64,000 nt of DNA, from positions 19,064,001 to 19,128,000 of the forward strand of contig NC_134025.1 of assembly GCF_964204645.1 (NCBI RefSeq), written 5' to 3'. Source of the DNA: Tubulanus polymorphus. Taxonomy: Eukaryota > Nemertea > Palaeonemertea > Tubulaniformes > Tubulanidae. Below are positions 11,855-20,336 of this stretch, piece after piece. The stretch's first letter is position 1, and each line of letters begins with the position of its first letter. The translations under genes were made by a program, and so were the position numbers. The notes under the pieces are model-generated. The model worked only from the letters and a program-made list of their open reading frames with translations, did not search any database and was not told where the DNA came from.

Positions 11855-12028
11855 TTAATCCTCTAATTCTTTTAAATCATTTACTTTTTTATGATTATTT
11901 CGATGATTGTTTCCATTTAACTTCTTTAACTTTTTACTCAATTTCATATTTTCATTCATCAAATCTTTACTGATATTTTCATAGTGTGATAGACAGAATT
12001 GACATTCACTGACTTTGTTATTTGTGCA
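11855..12028 (-). CDS. C-terminal fragment: Cys/His cluster plus coiled coil
   Basis: Reading minus, an open stretch of 57 codons ends in TAA at 11855. It starts with a cluster C-x7-C-x2-C-x3-H, a zinc-binding-like arrangement, followed by NENMKLSKKLKKLNGN and a basic, Asn/His-rich tail ending DLKELED. No start codon is visible, so it is the end of a longer gene or a broken one. AT-rich codons match the 162-codon gene at 12553-13041, suggesting both belong to the same element. Function unknown; a nucleic-acid-binding role is only a guess. Confidence 0.35.
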   Translation of the reverse strand, partial: CTNNKVSECQFCLSHYENISKDLMNENMKLSKKLKKLNGNNHRNNHKKVNDLKELED

Positions 12029-12552
12029 CGGTCGCGGTCATGGTCATGGTCATAGTTTGCATTCATCTGGATGCATGTTATAACACAATACAATGCACCG
12101 ATTTGCATTCAGAGGGTTTATGAATAACCAGGGAATTTGAACTATTTGGACAAAGGAAATTACATACTGTGACTTAGATTTTTGTATAAAGGTTGGGGGA
12201 TTTTTACATGGTTTGTCATAACATATTTGGTGGTCTTACTGAATAAAGTTATATGATTTAACTGGCTCTCTGCTGTCGTCTGTTTGTTCCCACTGCTATT
12301 GCAGAAGTGTGAAGTGTCATCCACACATAGTAAAAGTAAAGTGCAGCCAAAATTAATCCTCCTGCTATAAGATAATGTTTTATATCACTTTTTCCACTTG
12401 GAATGCTGAAATCATCTATTTATTTAAGAAAAATTAAAAGTAATTTGAAATATCTTATTTTGAATATTTAGAGTTGAATTATTATTTTTGAGTTATGATA
12501 TTTTGATTTAAGATGGTGTGATTTATTGCTTCGAGTATAATATTTTCCACAA

Positions 12553-13041
12553 TTACATAAGCTCTTCATTAGGTTCATATTTAGGTGTTTCGATTTTATT
12601 GTCTAAGTTACATTGAATTCCAACATCTTTGAATGATTTTTCATTTGGAATGTCAGGGGTAAATCTTTTTTCTTCTACTCTGAAAAACATTACATAGCAT
12701 TCTCTGAAAGGGCAATAACGTAAGCGTAAAAATAAAGATTTATGTGAATTCTCATTATTAAAAAGTGATTGCATTTCATCTGTAATTATTAAATGTTTAA
12801 CTATTTCTTCAAATGTTGTGAATTTTGGAATTATTGTATTGAATAAGATTTTATCTTTATCATTCGATAACTCTATTATTAGATAATGATTTTTAAATAT
12901 TAATTCAGTAATATTTTTCACTTGAAAATGGAAACGTGCAGTTTTAATCAAATCTTTAATAGGAATAAAATTTCTAATTGTAAAATATTTTTCTAATTCA
13001 TTTAAATCGATATCTTTGAACTGTAGTATCTGTTCATTCAT
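12553..13041 (-). CDS. 162-aa protein of the AT-rich element, unknown function
   Basis: A complete open frame from ATG (MNEQILQFKDIDLNELEKYF) to stop, preceded by AT-rich DNA. It has strong AT codon bias (Asn, Lys, Ile, Phe), no membrane segment and no signal peptide. The middle contains LFLRLRYCPFRECYVMFFRV, a hydrophobic beta-like stretch with two Cys; the end is acidic with a run of Pro-Asn-Glu. It is the only undamaged gene of the palindrome-ended element, which suggests recent activity or selection. I recognise no family. Polinton accessory genes or a small structural protein are possible. Confidence 0.5.
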   Translation of the reverse strand: MNEQILQFKDIDLNELEKYFTIRNFIPIKDLIKTARFHFQVKNITELIFKNHYLIIELSNDKDKILFNTIIPKFTTFEEIVKHLIITDEMQSLFNNENSHKSLFLRLRYCPFRECYVMFFRVEEKRFTPDIPNEKSFKDVGIQCNLDNKIETPKYEPNEELM

Positions 13042-13344
13042 TTATAAGTCATTCTTTTATTAAAATTGATATTTTCTTCAACTCGTTAATTACTCGTTAC
13101 TTTTTATATTGAAAATAAAAATTTAACGCATATAAATATAAATATTCACTGTTTTAAATATGAATTATTTCACTCACACTTTTTATGTTAAAAATTGATT
13201 TTTTATCATTCGAAGTCTATATTTGATCTTATTTTTCTAGATTATTATGCTAACATTTTACCCTCACTTAAAACATGAAATTTATTCTAAAATATATGAA
13301 ATTCATTTAAATAATTTAATGTTTATTTATATGAATATTTTAAG

Positions 13345-13458
13345 AGTAATAGGGATAATAGGGGTTCAAGTCAAAGGTGGAATGGCCGAAAAATAAATTC
13401 GAGTGTGCGAGAATTTATTGTTCGACCTTTCGCTTGAACCTCTATTATCCCTATTACT
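13345..13458. repeat. 114-bp palindromic terminus
   Basis: Arms begin AGTAATAGGGATAATAGGGG and end CTATTATCCCTATTACT. They continue through TTCAAG, AAAGGT, the AAATAAATT segment and the CGAGTGTGCGAG centre, and pair over most of their length with a few mismatches. The same palindrome occurs at 40733-40854. Confidence 0.9.
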
Positions 13459-13499
13459 CACAATAACCCTTGAGCTAAATCCAAACTGGTAAAAATCTA

Positions 13500-13775
13500 A
13501 CTGGCAAATCTATAGTCGCCGCTCTTTTTCTTCACCATTTTCACATGCGTATTCCAGGGTGACTGAGAAGGTATGATTAGGTCATTTTGTCGCATCTTCT
13601 GGATCATAACATCCTGCATTTGTCTGATAGGCTAAGGGTAGCTGTAGGCTCGTGATCCCATCGCCTGTATCAATGTCATGCTCGTGACCCGTGGCTTTAC
13701 CAGTCGCAAATAAATCACTATACTCGTTTAACCAAGTCCGTAATTGGTCTTTTTCTCTGAGATACACGATCATTC
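13500..13775 (-). pseudogene. Gypsy reverse transcriptase, N-terminal part
   Basis: In minus orientation the sequence gives WLNEYSDLFATGKATGHEHD and IDTGDG, the linker before the RT fingers. After an interruption it gives SPWNTHVKMVKKKSGDYRF, corresponding to the SPWASPVVLVKKKDGS-RF block of gypsy RT. A stop follows immediately. The palm with the YxDD motif is absent, so the gene is truncated. Confidence 0.75.
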
Positions 13776-14083
13776 GAGGGGAAAATCTAATAGCTTCCGA
13801 GAACAGTTAGGGTTTTCTTGCTCCGACCCATTGTGTAGTATTTGCAACGTCGAAGTATTAGTAGTTGCGATGTTCAAATTGGCATTCGTGGGGCATTCGA
13901 AGTCACCGATTGGTGATGAAATACTGTCTCTTTATTCAAAAACGTTGCCTACAACAGTGTTGGACGGCAAAGAAACAGGATTGTCCATTGGATTAGCAAG
14001 GCGATAATATCCTTAACCATCAGAATTTTTCGACAAGCAGCGGGCGCCAGCACATTGCCGAAGCGGCAAGTTAGATACCGGCT
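13776..14083 (-). pseudogene. Gypsy protease-RT spacer, degraded
   Basis: In one minus frame, apart from single stops, the stretch stays open and contains SSPIGDFECPTNAN and LQILHNGSEQENPN, joining the protease to the RT linker. It has no recognisable domain and is read as the spacer of the same polyprotein. Confidence 0.45.
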
Positions 14084-14520
14084 CTAAAGCACATCATTGT
14101 GATTCACTACATTACATATTTTAACAGGTATTGTGATTTCGGATTTCGCTGGTATTGTCACTCTGTATACAGTCCTAGCTAATCCATAGTTCCCATCCAA
14201 ATGAAAAACCAAATGTTCGTCTTCAAAAATTGTGAAACTTTTGTTATGAATATTATTTGTGACTCGGTTTACATCAAGAAAGTCGATGCCTAGAATCAGA
14301 GGGTGGTGAAGCTCGGCTAAAACGTAGCATTTGTGTTCAATAATCAAACCATTAAAGGAAAGTGGAATAACCAGAGTACCTACAACGGCGTGTCGCCACC
14401 ACCTCCACCATTGTCGGGATATTAGACGGGCCAAGCGGATTGTCGACTAGGAAAGTTTGATTAATTAGCATTTGAGCTACACAAGAAATAGAGTCACCAG
14501 TGTAGGGCATTTACTTTCTT
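14084..14520 (-). pseudogene. Gypsy aspartic protease region
   Basis: Near 14440-14510 the minus strand gives TGDSISCVAQMLIN, matching the DTGAS active-site loop region of retropepsins (here TGDS). After a frameshift a 116-codon frame (14434-14084) contains VIPLSFNGL and LILGIDFLDVN, the ILGxDFL signature near the C-terminus of these proteases. The enzyme would process the Gag-Pol precursor. The frameshift makes this copy inactive. Confidence 0.75.
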
Positions 14521-14639
14521 CTGACCAATGTTTAGTAGAGTCGTGTTTCGATTAAGGGTGGCGGTAAAGGCGTATACAGAATCCTTGTTTTCGATGCGGT
14601 GCCCATCCCTAGGTTTAGACCCATGACAGGCGCATAATT

Positions 14640-14760
14640 TCAGCGCCGAATCCCTTGTGGACATCTACGGCTGAAGTGACCTATACCCTGACATTTAAAG
14701 GATTTTTTACCCATAGCTGTACAAGTATAACCAACGCAATCAGACTTACCACAATTTAAA
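14640..14760 (-). pseudogene. Gypsy Gag zinc knuckles
   Basis: Minus-strand translation gives CLNCGKSDCVGYTC and then KCQGIGHFSRRCPQG. The second matches the C-x2-C-x3-GHF-x3-C zinc-knuckle pattern of gypsy nucleocapsids, with its first Cys replaced. A stop follows at RR. Confidence 0.7.
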
Positions 14761-14766
14761 CAACTA

Positions 14767-14956
14767 TTACTGTGTTGACTGGTACTCGGGCCGGCCGTAT
14801 TGTCGTCGTTGTCTCGGCGGTTGTTGGTCTTGTCTGCTCGGGTTGTAATAATTCGAAAAGCGGTCTTGTCTGAAACCGGGGTGTATCGCTGGTTCAGGAT
14901 TTGGTGTTGCTGCGTTGACTGATAATTGTGGAGTCATCTCTCTCAGGAAATTCTTC
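14767..14956 (-). pseudogene. Gypsy Gag, C-terminal linker
   Basis: An open minus frame with an Asn/Pro/Gln/Arg-rich composition (FRQDRFSNYYNPSRQDQQPP), typical of the linker between capsid and zinc knuckle. Its upstream part is cut at 14961 by the BEL/Pao element and resumes at 18898. Confidence 0.6.
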
Positions 14957-14961
14957 AACTC
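14957..14961. repeat. BEL/Pao target-site duplication, left
   Basis: AACTC precedes the 5' LTR and is repeated at 18893-18897. Five base pairs is usual for BEL/Pao integration. Confidence 0.85.
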
Positions 14962-15262
14962 TGTCACGACGAGCAGATTATCTGGAATACAAAGTCATTG
15001 AAGTGTACTCGCCATGAACCATGAAGTACTGACGTCTCTCGACCAATAATAGAAATGCATTATTCCGATCGTTTTCCTGTAATCTTTGAACACAATAAAT
15101 GTTAGACCGTACCAAACCTTGTAACTGTAGACACTGCCTTGTTGTCTCTTGAGTTCGTCGCTGGTTTCGTTCGCTGTACGTATTCGTTGGATTCGGATTG
15201 GGTCGTATGTCTCGTCGCTGTTCGCTGTTCGCTGTTCGTCCTTGTAGTTCACAGTCACTACA
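14962..15262 (+). repeat. 5' LTR of the BEL/Pao element
   Basis: 301 bp, beginning TGTCACGACGAGCAG and ending CACTACA. It contains an AATAAA signal at 15094-15099 and three units of CTGTTCG near 15220-15240. It acts as promoter and leader of the element. Confidence 0.9.
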
Positions 15263-15263
15263 T

Positions 15264-15280
15264 TTTGGTCCCTCGAGCCG
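15264..15280 (+). promoter_or_regulatory. BEL/Pao primer-binding site
   Basis: TTGGTCCCTCGAGCCGG starts one to two bases after the LTR end. It contains the TGG complementary to a tRNA CCA end and resembles the TGGTCCTTCGAGCCGG-type sites of Pao elements. I do not assign the primer tRNA. Confidence 0.6.
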
Positions 15281-15328
15281 GATCCATTCGTCAGAATTTG
15301 AAGAGGGAAGGAAGCAGAATTTCACGAT

Positions 15329-16672
15329 ATGTCAGACTTTGAAGGCTTGAAGGAGCTACGGAAGGTGCAACGTGGTCAATTCACGCGATGGAAAAATAAA
15401 TGTGATGACCATTTGAAAGGAAAAGACGCGGCTCAAGGTATGTCTACCGTTTTCACTCTAAGACATAAATTTTCGAAATTAGAAGAAATAGAAAAAGACT
15501 TGATAAGCGCGTGCGAATTAAGAGGAAAAGATTTGAGTGAATTTATCGTCACGGGAGATGAATATCTGTGTGAGCGTCTTACTGAAATTAACATTCTGGA
15601 ACTAGCTTTTAATCAGTTGTCTGCCAATGTTGCGGACAAAAATTCAGTAACGAACAGTAAGCGTGTATCTTTGCCGAAATTACAGTTACCGAAATTTGCA
15701 GGAGATTTGCTCGAGTGGTGTTCTTTTTGGGATCTATTTAAGTCCACGGTTGACGAGCAAAGAAACTTAAGTCCCGTAGAAAAATTCAGTCACTTGAAAT
15801 GTCACCTGGTAAATGAGGCGAAACAAACTATTGAAGGTTTGCCATTGACCAGTATTAACTATGAAAAGGCGAAAGAACTGCTTGAAAACCGTTTCGGACA
15901 GGCGCATAAAATAACGGAAGCGAATTTGAATCAACTAATTGAATTGAATTCTCCGAATTACAATTTGAAATCTTTGCGCCAATTCTATGATAAGATTGAA
16001 ATGCATATTCGCAGTTTAGACTCTTTAAAAACATCAACCGATTCATATGGCACGCTTCTGGTACCAATTCTATTGAATAAATTGCCGGCAGATATAAAAC
16101 GGAACATTGCACGAGCGCGCGGTAACATTGAGTTGAATCTGGAAGATCTCTGTTCCGCTATATTGACTGAGATAAACATATTAGAAGTTTGCGACACGTC
16201 ACCGGGATCGCCATCATTTGGTACAATGACAACACTCCATGTACATCAAAACCGGAAAAATGCTGGTCACCATGCGAATGGAAATTCCTGCACTGTTCGT
16301 AAATTCAAATGTCATTATTGTAGTTCAGATAGGCATTTTCCGGTTGAGTGCGACGTTCTCACCACAGCACAGTCACGTTTAGATTACGTATTGAAGAACA
16401 AATTATGTTTCAATTGTATGGGTCAGCATACCATGTATACATGTCCTTCAAGGTCAACCTGTAGATCTTGTCGTAAACGCCATCATACCAGCTTACACGG
16501 GGCTAATTTTCCAAGTCGTTTGAATATTAATTCTATTGTAGATAGTTCTCTTACGGACGCCGTTACGCAGCACGTATCTTGTACAGTTTCTGGGTCAAAT
16601 GCAGTTTCTGATTCAAATTTAGAATCAAATCACATCGTTGATAATCATTCGGGATCAACATTCAGTTATTGA
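15329..16672 (+). CDS. BEL/Pao Gag protein, 447 aa
   Basis: The first ATG after the primer-binding site opens an uninterrupted 447-codon frame. Residues 1-110 are charged and coiled-coil-like (FSKLEEIEKDLISACELRGK). Residues about 115-270 are the DUF1759 capsid-type region, with LPKLQLPKFAGDLLEW, FWDLFKSTVD and LTSINYEKAKELLENRFG. Residues about 330-395 form a Cys/His zinc region (CHYCSSDRHFPVEC, CFNCMGQHTMYTC, CRSCRKRHHTSLH). It packages element RNA into particles. The intact frame contrasts with the broken pol that follows and fits a recent insertion. The stop after TFSY truncates the usual Gag-Pol fusion. Confidence 0.9.
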   Translation: MSDFEGLKELRKVQRGQFTRWKNKCDDHLKGKDAAQGMSTVFTLRHKFSKLEEIEKDLISACELRGKDLSEFIVTGDEYLCERLTEINILELAFNQLSANVADKNSVTNSKRVSLPKLQLPKFAGDLLEWCSFWDLFKSTVDEQRNLSPVEKFSHLKCHLVNEAKQTIEGLPLTSINYEKAKELLENRFGQAHKITEANLNQLIELNSPNYNLKSLRQFYDKIEMHIRSLDSLKTSTDSYGTLLVPILLNKLPADIKRNIARARGNIELNLEDLCSAILTEINILEVCDTSPGSPSFGTMTTLHVHQNRKNAGHHANGNSCTVRKFKCHYCSSDRHFPVECDVLTTAQSRLDYVLKNKLCFNCMGQHTMYTCPSRSTCRSCRKRHHTSLHGANFPSRLNINSIVDSSLTDAVTQHVSCTVSGSNAVSDSNLESNHIVDNHSGSTFSY

Positions 16673-17432
16673 TGATCATATAGTTTCTTATCCATCAACG
16701 GTTTATCTGAAAACTGCTATAGCACCTGGACGCCAACGGAAATCGCGTCAGTGGTCATTTGTTGTTAGACGACGGGTCGCACCGTAGTTTTATTACCTCA
16801 AAATTAGCCGACGAGCTAGGGGTAGATACTCATAGAACTGAGTCTATAGACTTAAGCGGCTTTGGGGGCAGAAGTACCGGTTTCAGAAGAGTCAATGTTG
16901 TTCGCGTAGATGTCGTTTGCGAGTATGATGACTCTCAATTGTTTCGTTAGATGTTATCGTTGTACCGGAGATAACCAGACCACTACGAATTTCTACTGAT
17001 TCTGTTTCTTGTTTAGCTGAATTCAAAACCCTTAAACTCGCTCACCCACCTAGTTATTTAGTGGATTCGTTTGACATATCGTTACTCATAGGTTCCGATA
17101 ATTATTATCGCTTTGTTGTTGATAATGAATTTGTTAAATCTGAAAGTGGTCCGGTTGCTGTTCCATCTAAATTAGGGTATCTCATCGGCGGTCAGTTTAA
17201 CGATCGTAACACGGCAAATTGTAATGTTCATACTCTTTCTATTATAGTTGAGCCTGATATCGCAGATCTTAAGCGTTTTTGGTCATTAGAGACTATTGGT
17301 ATTGATTCTCCAACAAGCCGCGATACTTCGTTTCTAGATGAGTTTTGTAATTCATCCATTCAATTAGTTGATGGTCGATATATGGTTGATTTGCCGTGGA
17401 AAAGAATTCACGACACCACAAGATTTCATTGA
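16673..17432 (+). pseudogene. BEL/Pao protease region (DUF1758/peptidase A17 type)
   Basis: VSYPSTVYLKTAIAP, then after a frameshift LLLDDGSHRSFITSKLADELG (16751-16820), the DxGS active-site block of BEL proteases with DDGS here. Another shift near 16950 leads to VDSFDISLLIGSDNYY and LGYLIGGQF, the IGxD and LGW-type C-terminal blocks. It ends with [11 protein letters not shown], which normally sits just before the reverse transcriptase. Two frameshifts disable it. Confidence 0.8.
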
Positions 17433-18515
17433 GATTGTACCTGATCCACCAGTGTTGCCATCGTATAGAGTTGACGAATTACCTGCATTTAGTTACGTTG
17501 GGGTAGACTATTGTGGTCCTCTAGTTGTAAGAGGCGGTATGAAACGCTACATATGTTTGTTTACGTGCGCTGTTTCGCGCGGTGTACATATAGAAATTGT
17601 AAATAGTAATACTACTGAAGACTTTCTCTATGCTTTTAGGAGATTTGTTCCCGACGCTCCGTGCCAAGGATGCTCGTTTCAGATAACGCTTCTACGTTCA
17701 TTGGTGCTTACTCGGAGTTAAAGCAAATTTTCGAAGATTCGAAGATCCACAGACATTTTTCGCAACGGAACGTCGACTGGAAATTCATCACGAAACGGGC
17801 CCCTTGGCACGGGGGCTTCTGGGAGCGTATGATAGGTCTCATAAAATCCTGTTTGAAGAAAGTCTTAGGTAGGTCGTTAGTATCAGATACTGAATTATAC
17901 ACTGTAGCGTGCGAAATTGAGTCGTGTCTGAACGACCGTCCGTTGCTTTATGTTTCTTCTGAACCAGAAGAAAACGAGACTCCATCTCATCAAACGCCAT
18001 CTCATTTGATGCTGGGGAGGCGTATAACCGCTCTTTCTAAACTGTGTCCTATTGATAATCTCGAAGGTGATACAACGTTTTCTCCCGGTTCAGATACTTT
18101 AGCAAAACGTTATTCTTATATTAATAAACTCATTGATTCCTTTTGGCTACGTTGGCAAAAGGAGTACTTGGTAAATCTCCGGGAGTTTCATAGAGTAACA
18201 GGAGATAACAGAGAAATAGCCAAACCGGGTTCAGTTGTAATTATACATGATGATAATGTACCGAGACTTAAATGGAAACTAGGTATCATTGAACACTTAC
18301 ATAAGAGCACTGATGGTCTCGTAAGATCGGCAACAGTTAAAACCGCGAACGGTGTTACAAATAGACCGATTTCAAAATTATTTCCTCTGGAAATTGAAAG
18401 CAATGTATTGAAACCTTCTGTTGTTACTACAAAGGAAATTCCTGATCGAATTCCATCTACACGTAAAGCCGCGTTAGAGGCAAAGGACAAAATTGCTGAA
18501 TTGTTCAAAAATTAG
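17433..18515 (+). pseudogene. BEL/Pao integrase C-terminal half with DUF5641
   Basis: Follows the deletion directly. The first frame (to about 17645) gives [17 protein letters not shown], the first catalytic Asp of the integrase core, and [17 protein letters not shown]. After a frameshift the frame 17661-18515 (284 codons) gives [12 protein letters not shown] with the second Asp, then APWHGGFWERMIGLIKSCLK with the third acidic residue (Glu). A DUF5641-type tail (FWLRWQKEYLVNLREFH, GSVVIIHDDNVPRLKWKLG) follows. It would insert element DNA into chromosomes. One frameshift and the missing zinc-binding head make it inactive. Confidence 0.85.
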
Positions 18516-18577
18516 TGTATTATTGTATCATATTGTCTTTTCTGAATGTTGTAGTTAGTTTAATTATAGAACCTGAG

Positions 18578-18892
18578 TGTCACGACGAGCAGATTATCTG
18601 GAATACAAAGTCATTGAAGTGTACTCGCCATGAACCATGAAGTACTGACGTCTCTCGACCAATCATAGAAATGCATTATTCCGATCGTTTTCCTGTAATC
18701 TTTGAACACAATAAATGTTAGACCGTACCAAACCTTGTAACTGTAGACACTGCCTTGTTGTCTCTTGAGTTCGTTGCTGGTTTCGTTCGCTGTACGTATT
18801 CGTTGGATTCGGATTGGGTCGTATGTCTCGTCGCTGTTCGCTGTTCGCTGTTCGCTGTTCGCTGTTCGTCCTTGTAGTTCACAGTCACAACA
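18578..18892 (+). repeat. 3' LTR of the BEL/Pao element
   Basis: 315 bp, nearly identical to 14962-15262. It has five instead of three CTGTTCG units, three base differences, and AATAAA at 18710-18715, and ends CACAACA before the AACTC duplication. Confidence 0.9.
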
Positions 18893-18897
18893 AACTC
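18893..18897. repeat. BEL/Pao target-site duplication, right
   Basis: AACTC, the same five bases as at 14957-14961. Confidence 0.85.
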
Positions 18898-19110
18898 CCG
18901 CACTTCGCTGATTTCTGTTGCACTTTCGGTAGCGATCTGGTTGACCACTGACGATGATGAAAGGTAGGTCTCGGCATTCGACGCTGCGTCTAGTAGGTCC
19001 GGTCAAGTTTGCGGCGATTTTAAGGCGACTGCCGATTTAAGTCCCTCATTGAGTCCTCGGATAGTGCAGGATAAGGCCAGTTTGAGATCCGTGTTCATTT
19101 GAAGTTGCAG
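18898..19110 (-). pseudogene. Ty3/gypsy Gag, capsid part
   Basis: Minus-strand reading gives LQMNTDLKLALSCTIRGLNE and, after a stop, LLDAASNAETYLSSSSVVNQ. This is the Gag capsid C-terminal pattern of gypsy elements leading into the segment at 14767-14956. One stop and at least one frameshift are present. Confidence 0.65.
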
Positions 19111-19130
19111 GTGCTGAACTCGAAATATGT

Positions 19131-19135
<5 letters not shown>

Positions 19136-19171
<36 letters not shown>

Positions 19172-19192
19172 AGGGGGGGGGGGGCGGGGGTT
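19136..19192. repeat. TG microsatellite followed by poly-G
   Basis: About 17 TG units with one CG near the start, then a run of Gs interrupted by single A and C. It lies at the truncated end of the gypsy Gag. Confidence 0.95.
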
Positions 19193-19650
19193 GGTTAGTG
19201 TATAAAGGGTGTGAGTCTTATTTTTTCATTTTTATGGACATCAAAAACTCGATCTGACCGTGAAGCATCTAGGAGTATTGAATGTCCCTATGAATTCTGA
19301 ATTTTTAGAATTTGGCAATTAGAAATTTTCAAGTTTGGTTTTTCAATATGAGGCCTACTAAGTGTTCATAACGGAATTGTGTTCTGTGTATCATTCAATC
19401 AAGACTAGCTGGTTGGTATATTTATACAGATAAGTGATAGATACACTCCTCGGAATTTTATCCTTGAAATCTTCTTGAAAAGTCTTTGAATTCTGTATTG
19501 ACTGTTCCGTAGAGACCCCGAAACAATATATGCATGAATGTAAAGCAAATGCATGGGTGTTTTTGTTTTAATAATTATTTACGGTCAAGGTGGAGTTCGT
19601 ACTCGTGGTTGCTGAGATCCGCCACCAGTTGGACTTGGTTTAGGTGGTCA
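19193..19650. other. No gene recognised
   Basis: AT-rich spacer between the gypsy remnant and the piggyBac remnant; it may contain the piggyBac 5' part, but no inverted end was identified. Confidence 0.35.
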
Positions 19651-19659
19651 AGTGTGGAA

Positions 19660-20336
19660 GATCGGGACCCTGAACCAACTCAACTGCGTTTTCACCCTCC
19701 AGGGCCGAATGGGCCAACGAACATCAATCATTTCGATGAGGAGAAGACTCCAGCGATTGACAATTTCAATTTGTTTTTCACAGATTAAATCATTGATAAA
19801 ATTATTGGGGGAACAAACCGTTAGGCTGAGGATAAAATCACAGCGAGAATTCCAAAATGTAATTCGCCATTACAGAAATCGATGAATCGTGAGGAATTCT
19901 ATCGCCTACTCTAAATCATTCTGAATATGGGTCAGATTCAGATCTCGACTGTCGCAACAAACCGTTCAGTGAAATGGGAAAGCAGTGTTCAGTATTTTTT
20001 TGTGATTTGATATTATTGAACTGATTTATACTTCTGTACCACAAGGTCCTTCACATTTGTCCTTCGAATCTGGACGAGCGCAATCAGGAAAGTGGAAATA
20101 ATTCGAATTTCGATGAGATCTAGACCCAAATCCTCAGGGCGATCTCATTTGGTCCCCCCTGAAGCTTGAACATAGTGAAAAGCGACCATGTGACTACCGC
20201 GTATGTAGTAACAGAGCAGCTTGCATCAGACGCGAGACACGATTTTACTGTGACGACTGCGTTGACCAACCAACTTTGCATCTACTTCAATGCTTCAAAG
20301 ATTATCGCATGAAACGCGAATATAAAAGACAATGAT
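19660..20336 (+). pseudogene. piggyBac-family transposase pseudogene with internal deletion
   Basis: The first part (19664-19925) reads LRFHPPGPNGP, then an FNLFFTD block and, after an in-frame stop, IIDKIIGGTNR and NREEFYRLL--ILNMG. These match the start of the piggyBac DDE domain (P-xxF-xLFF-D, I-xxTNR, EE-xxFLG-xxxMG). The catalytic core with its three Asp residues is missing. The end (20170-20336) reads RPCDYRVCSN, TRFYCDDCVDQPTLH and CFKDYRMKREYKRQ-stop, the Cys-rich zinc tail of piggyBac transposases. Large deletion plus stops: inactive. AATAAA follows at about 20380. Confidence 0.8.

Larger units (their letters stand above)
11700..13458 (-). mobile_element. AT-rich palindrome-ended element, Polinton/Maverick-like (copy 1)
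   Basis: A very AT-rich block whose genes read on the minus strand. It ends on the right in a 114-bp palindrome (13345-13458). The adjoining about 300 bp (13130-13344) is about 90% identical, in reverse complement, to 40855-41045, which has the same palindrome at its own end. That marks the palindrome as the element's terminus. The tip reads AGTAATAGGGATAATAGGGG, with a tandem TAATAGGGR nonamer. Known Polintons begin with AG and often carry short tandem repeats at their tips, and the gene content is AT-rich and small, so a Polinton-type origin is plausible but unproven. The left end was not located. About 12030-12550 is less AT-rich and may be a separate insert. Confidence 0.5.
14962..18892 (+). 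mobile_element. Young, internally deleted BEL/Pao LTR retrotransposon
   Basis: A complete insertion of 3931 bp with two LTRs, primer-binding site, a full-length Gag, a protease region, the integrase end and a 5-bp target duplication. The reverse transcriptase and RNase H that normally lie between protease and integrase are missing at about 17400-17450, so it must have relied on enzymes from other copies. The LTRs differ by three substitutions plus two units of a 7-bp repeat in about 300 bp, pointing to a recent insertion into the older minus-strand gypsy Gag. Confidence 0.9.
13490..19110 (-). mobile_element. Ty3/gypsy retrotransposon remnant, split by a BEL/Pao insertion
   Basis: Minus-strand gypsy sequence runs Gag (18898-19110), then, after the BEL/Pao insertion at 14962-18892, Gag end (14767-14956), zinc knuckle (about 14640-14760), protease (14084-14520) and the start of reverse transcriptase (13500-13775). 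The order on the minus strand is the normal Gag-NC-PR-RT. Neither LTR was found. The RT breaks off near 13500 next to the palindrome-ended element, and the Gag end meets a TG microsatellite near 19136. Confidence 0.75.

Noticed and set aside
12032-12055. GGTCATGGTCATGGTCAT mini-repeat
   Set aside because: Only three short units; ordinary simple repeat.
13351-13366. Similarity of TAGGGATAATAGGG to the I-SceI homing site
   Set aside because: Only the first part agrees (TAGGGATAA-AGGG). The rest of the 18-bp site differs, and no homing endonuclease gene is present.
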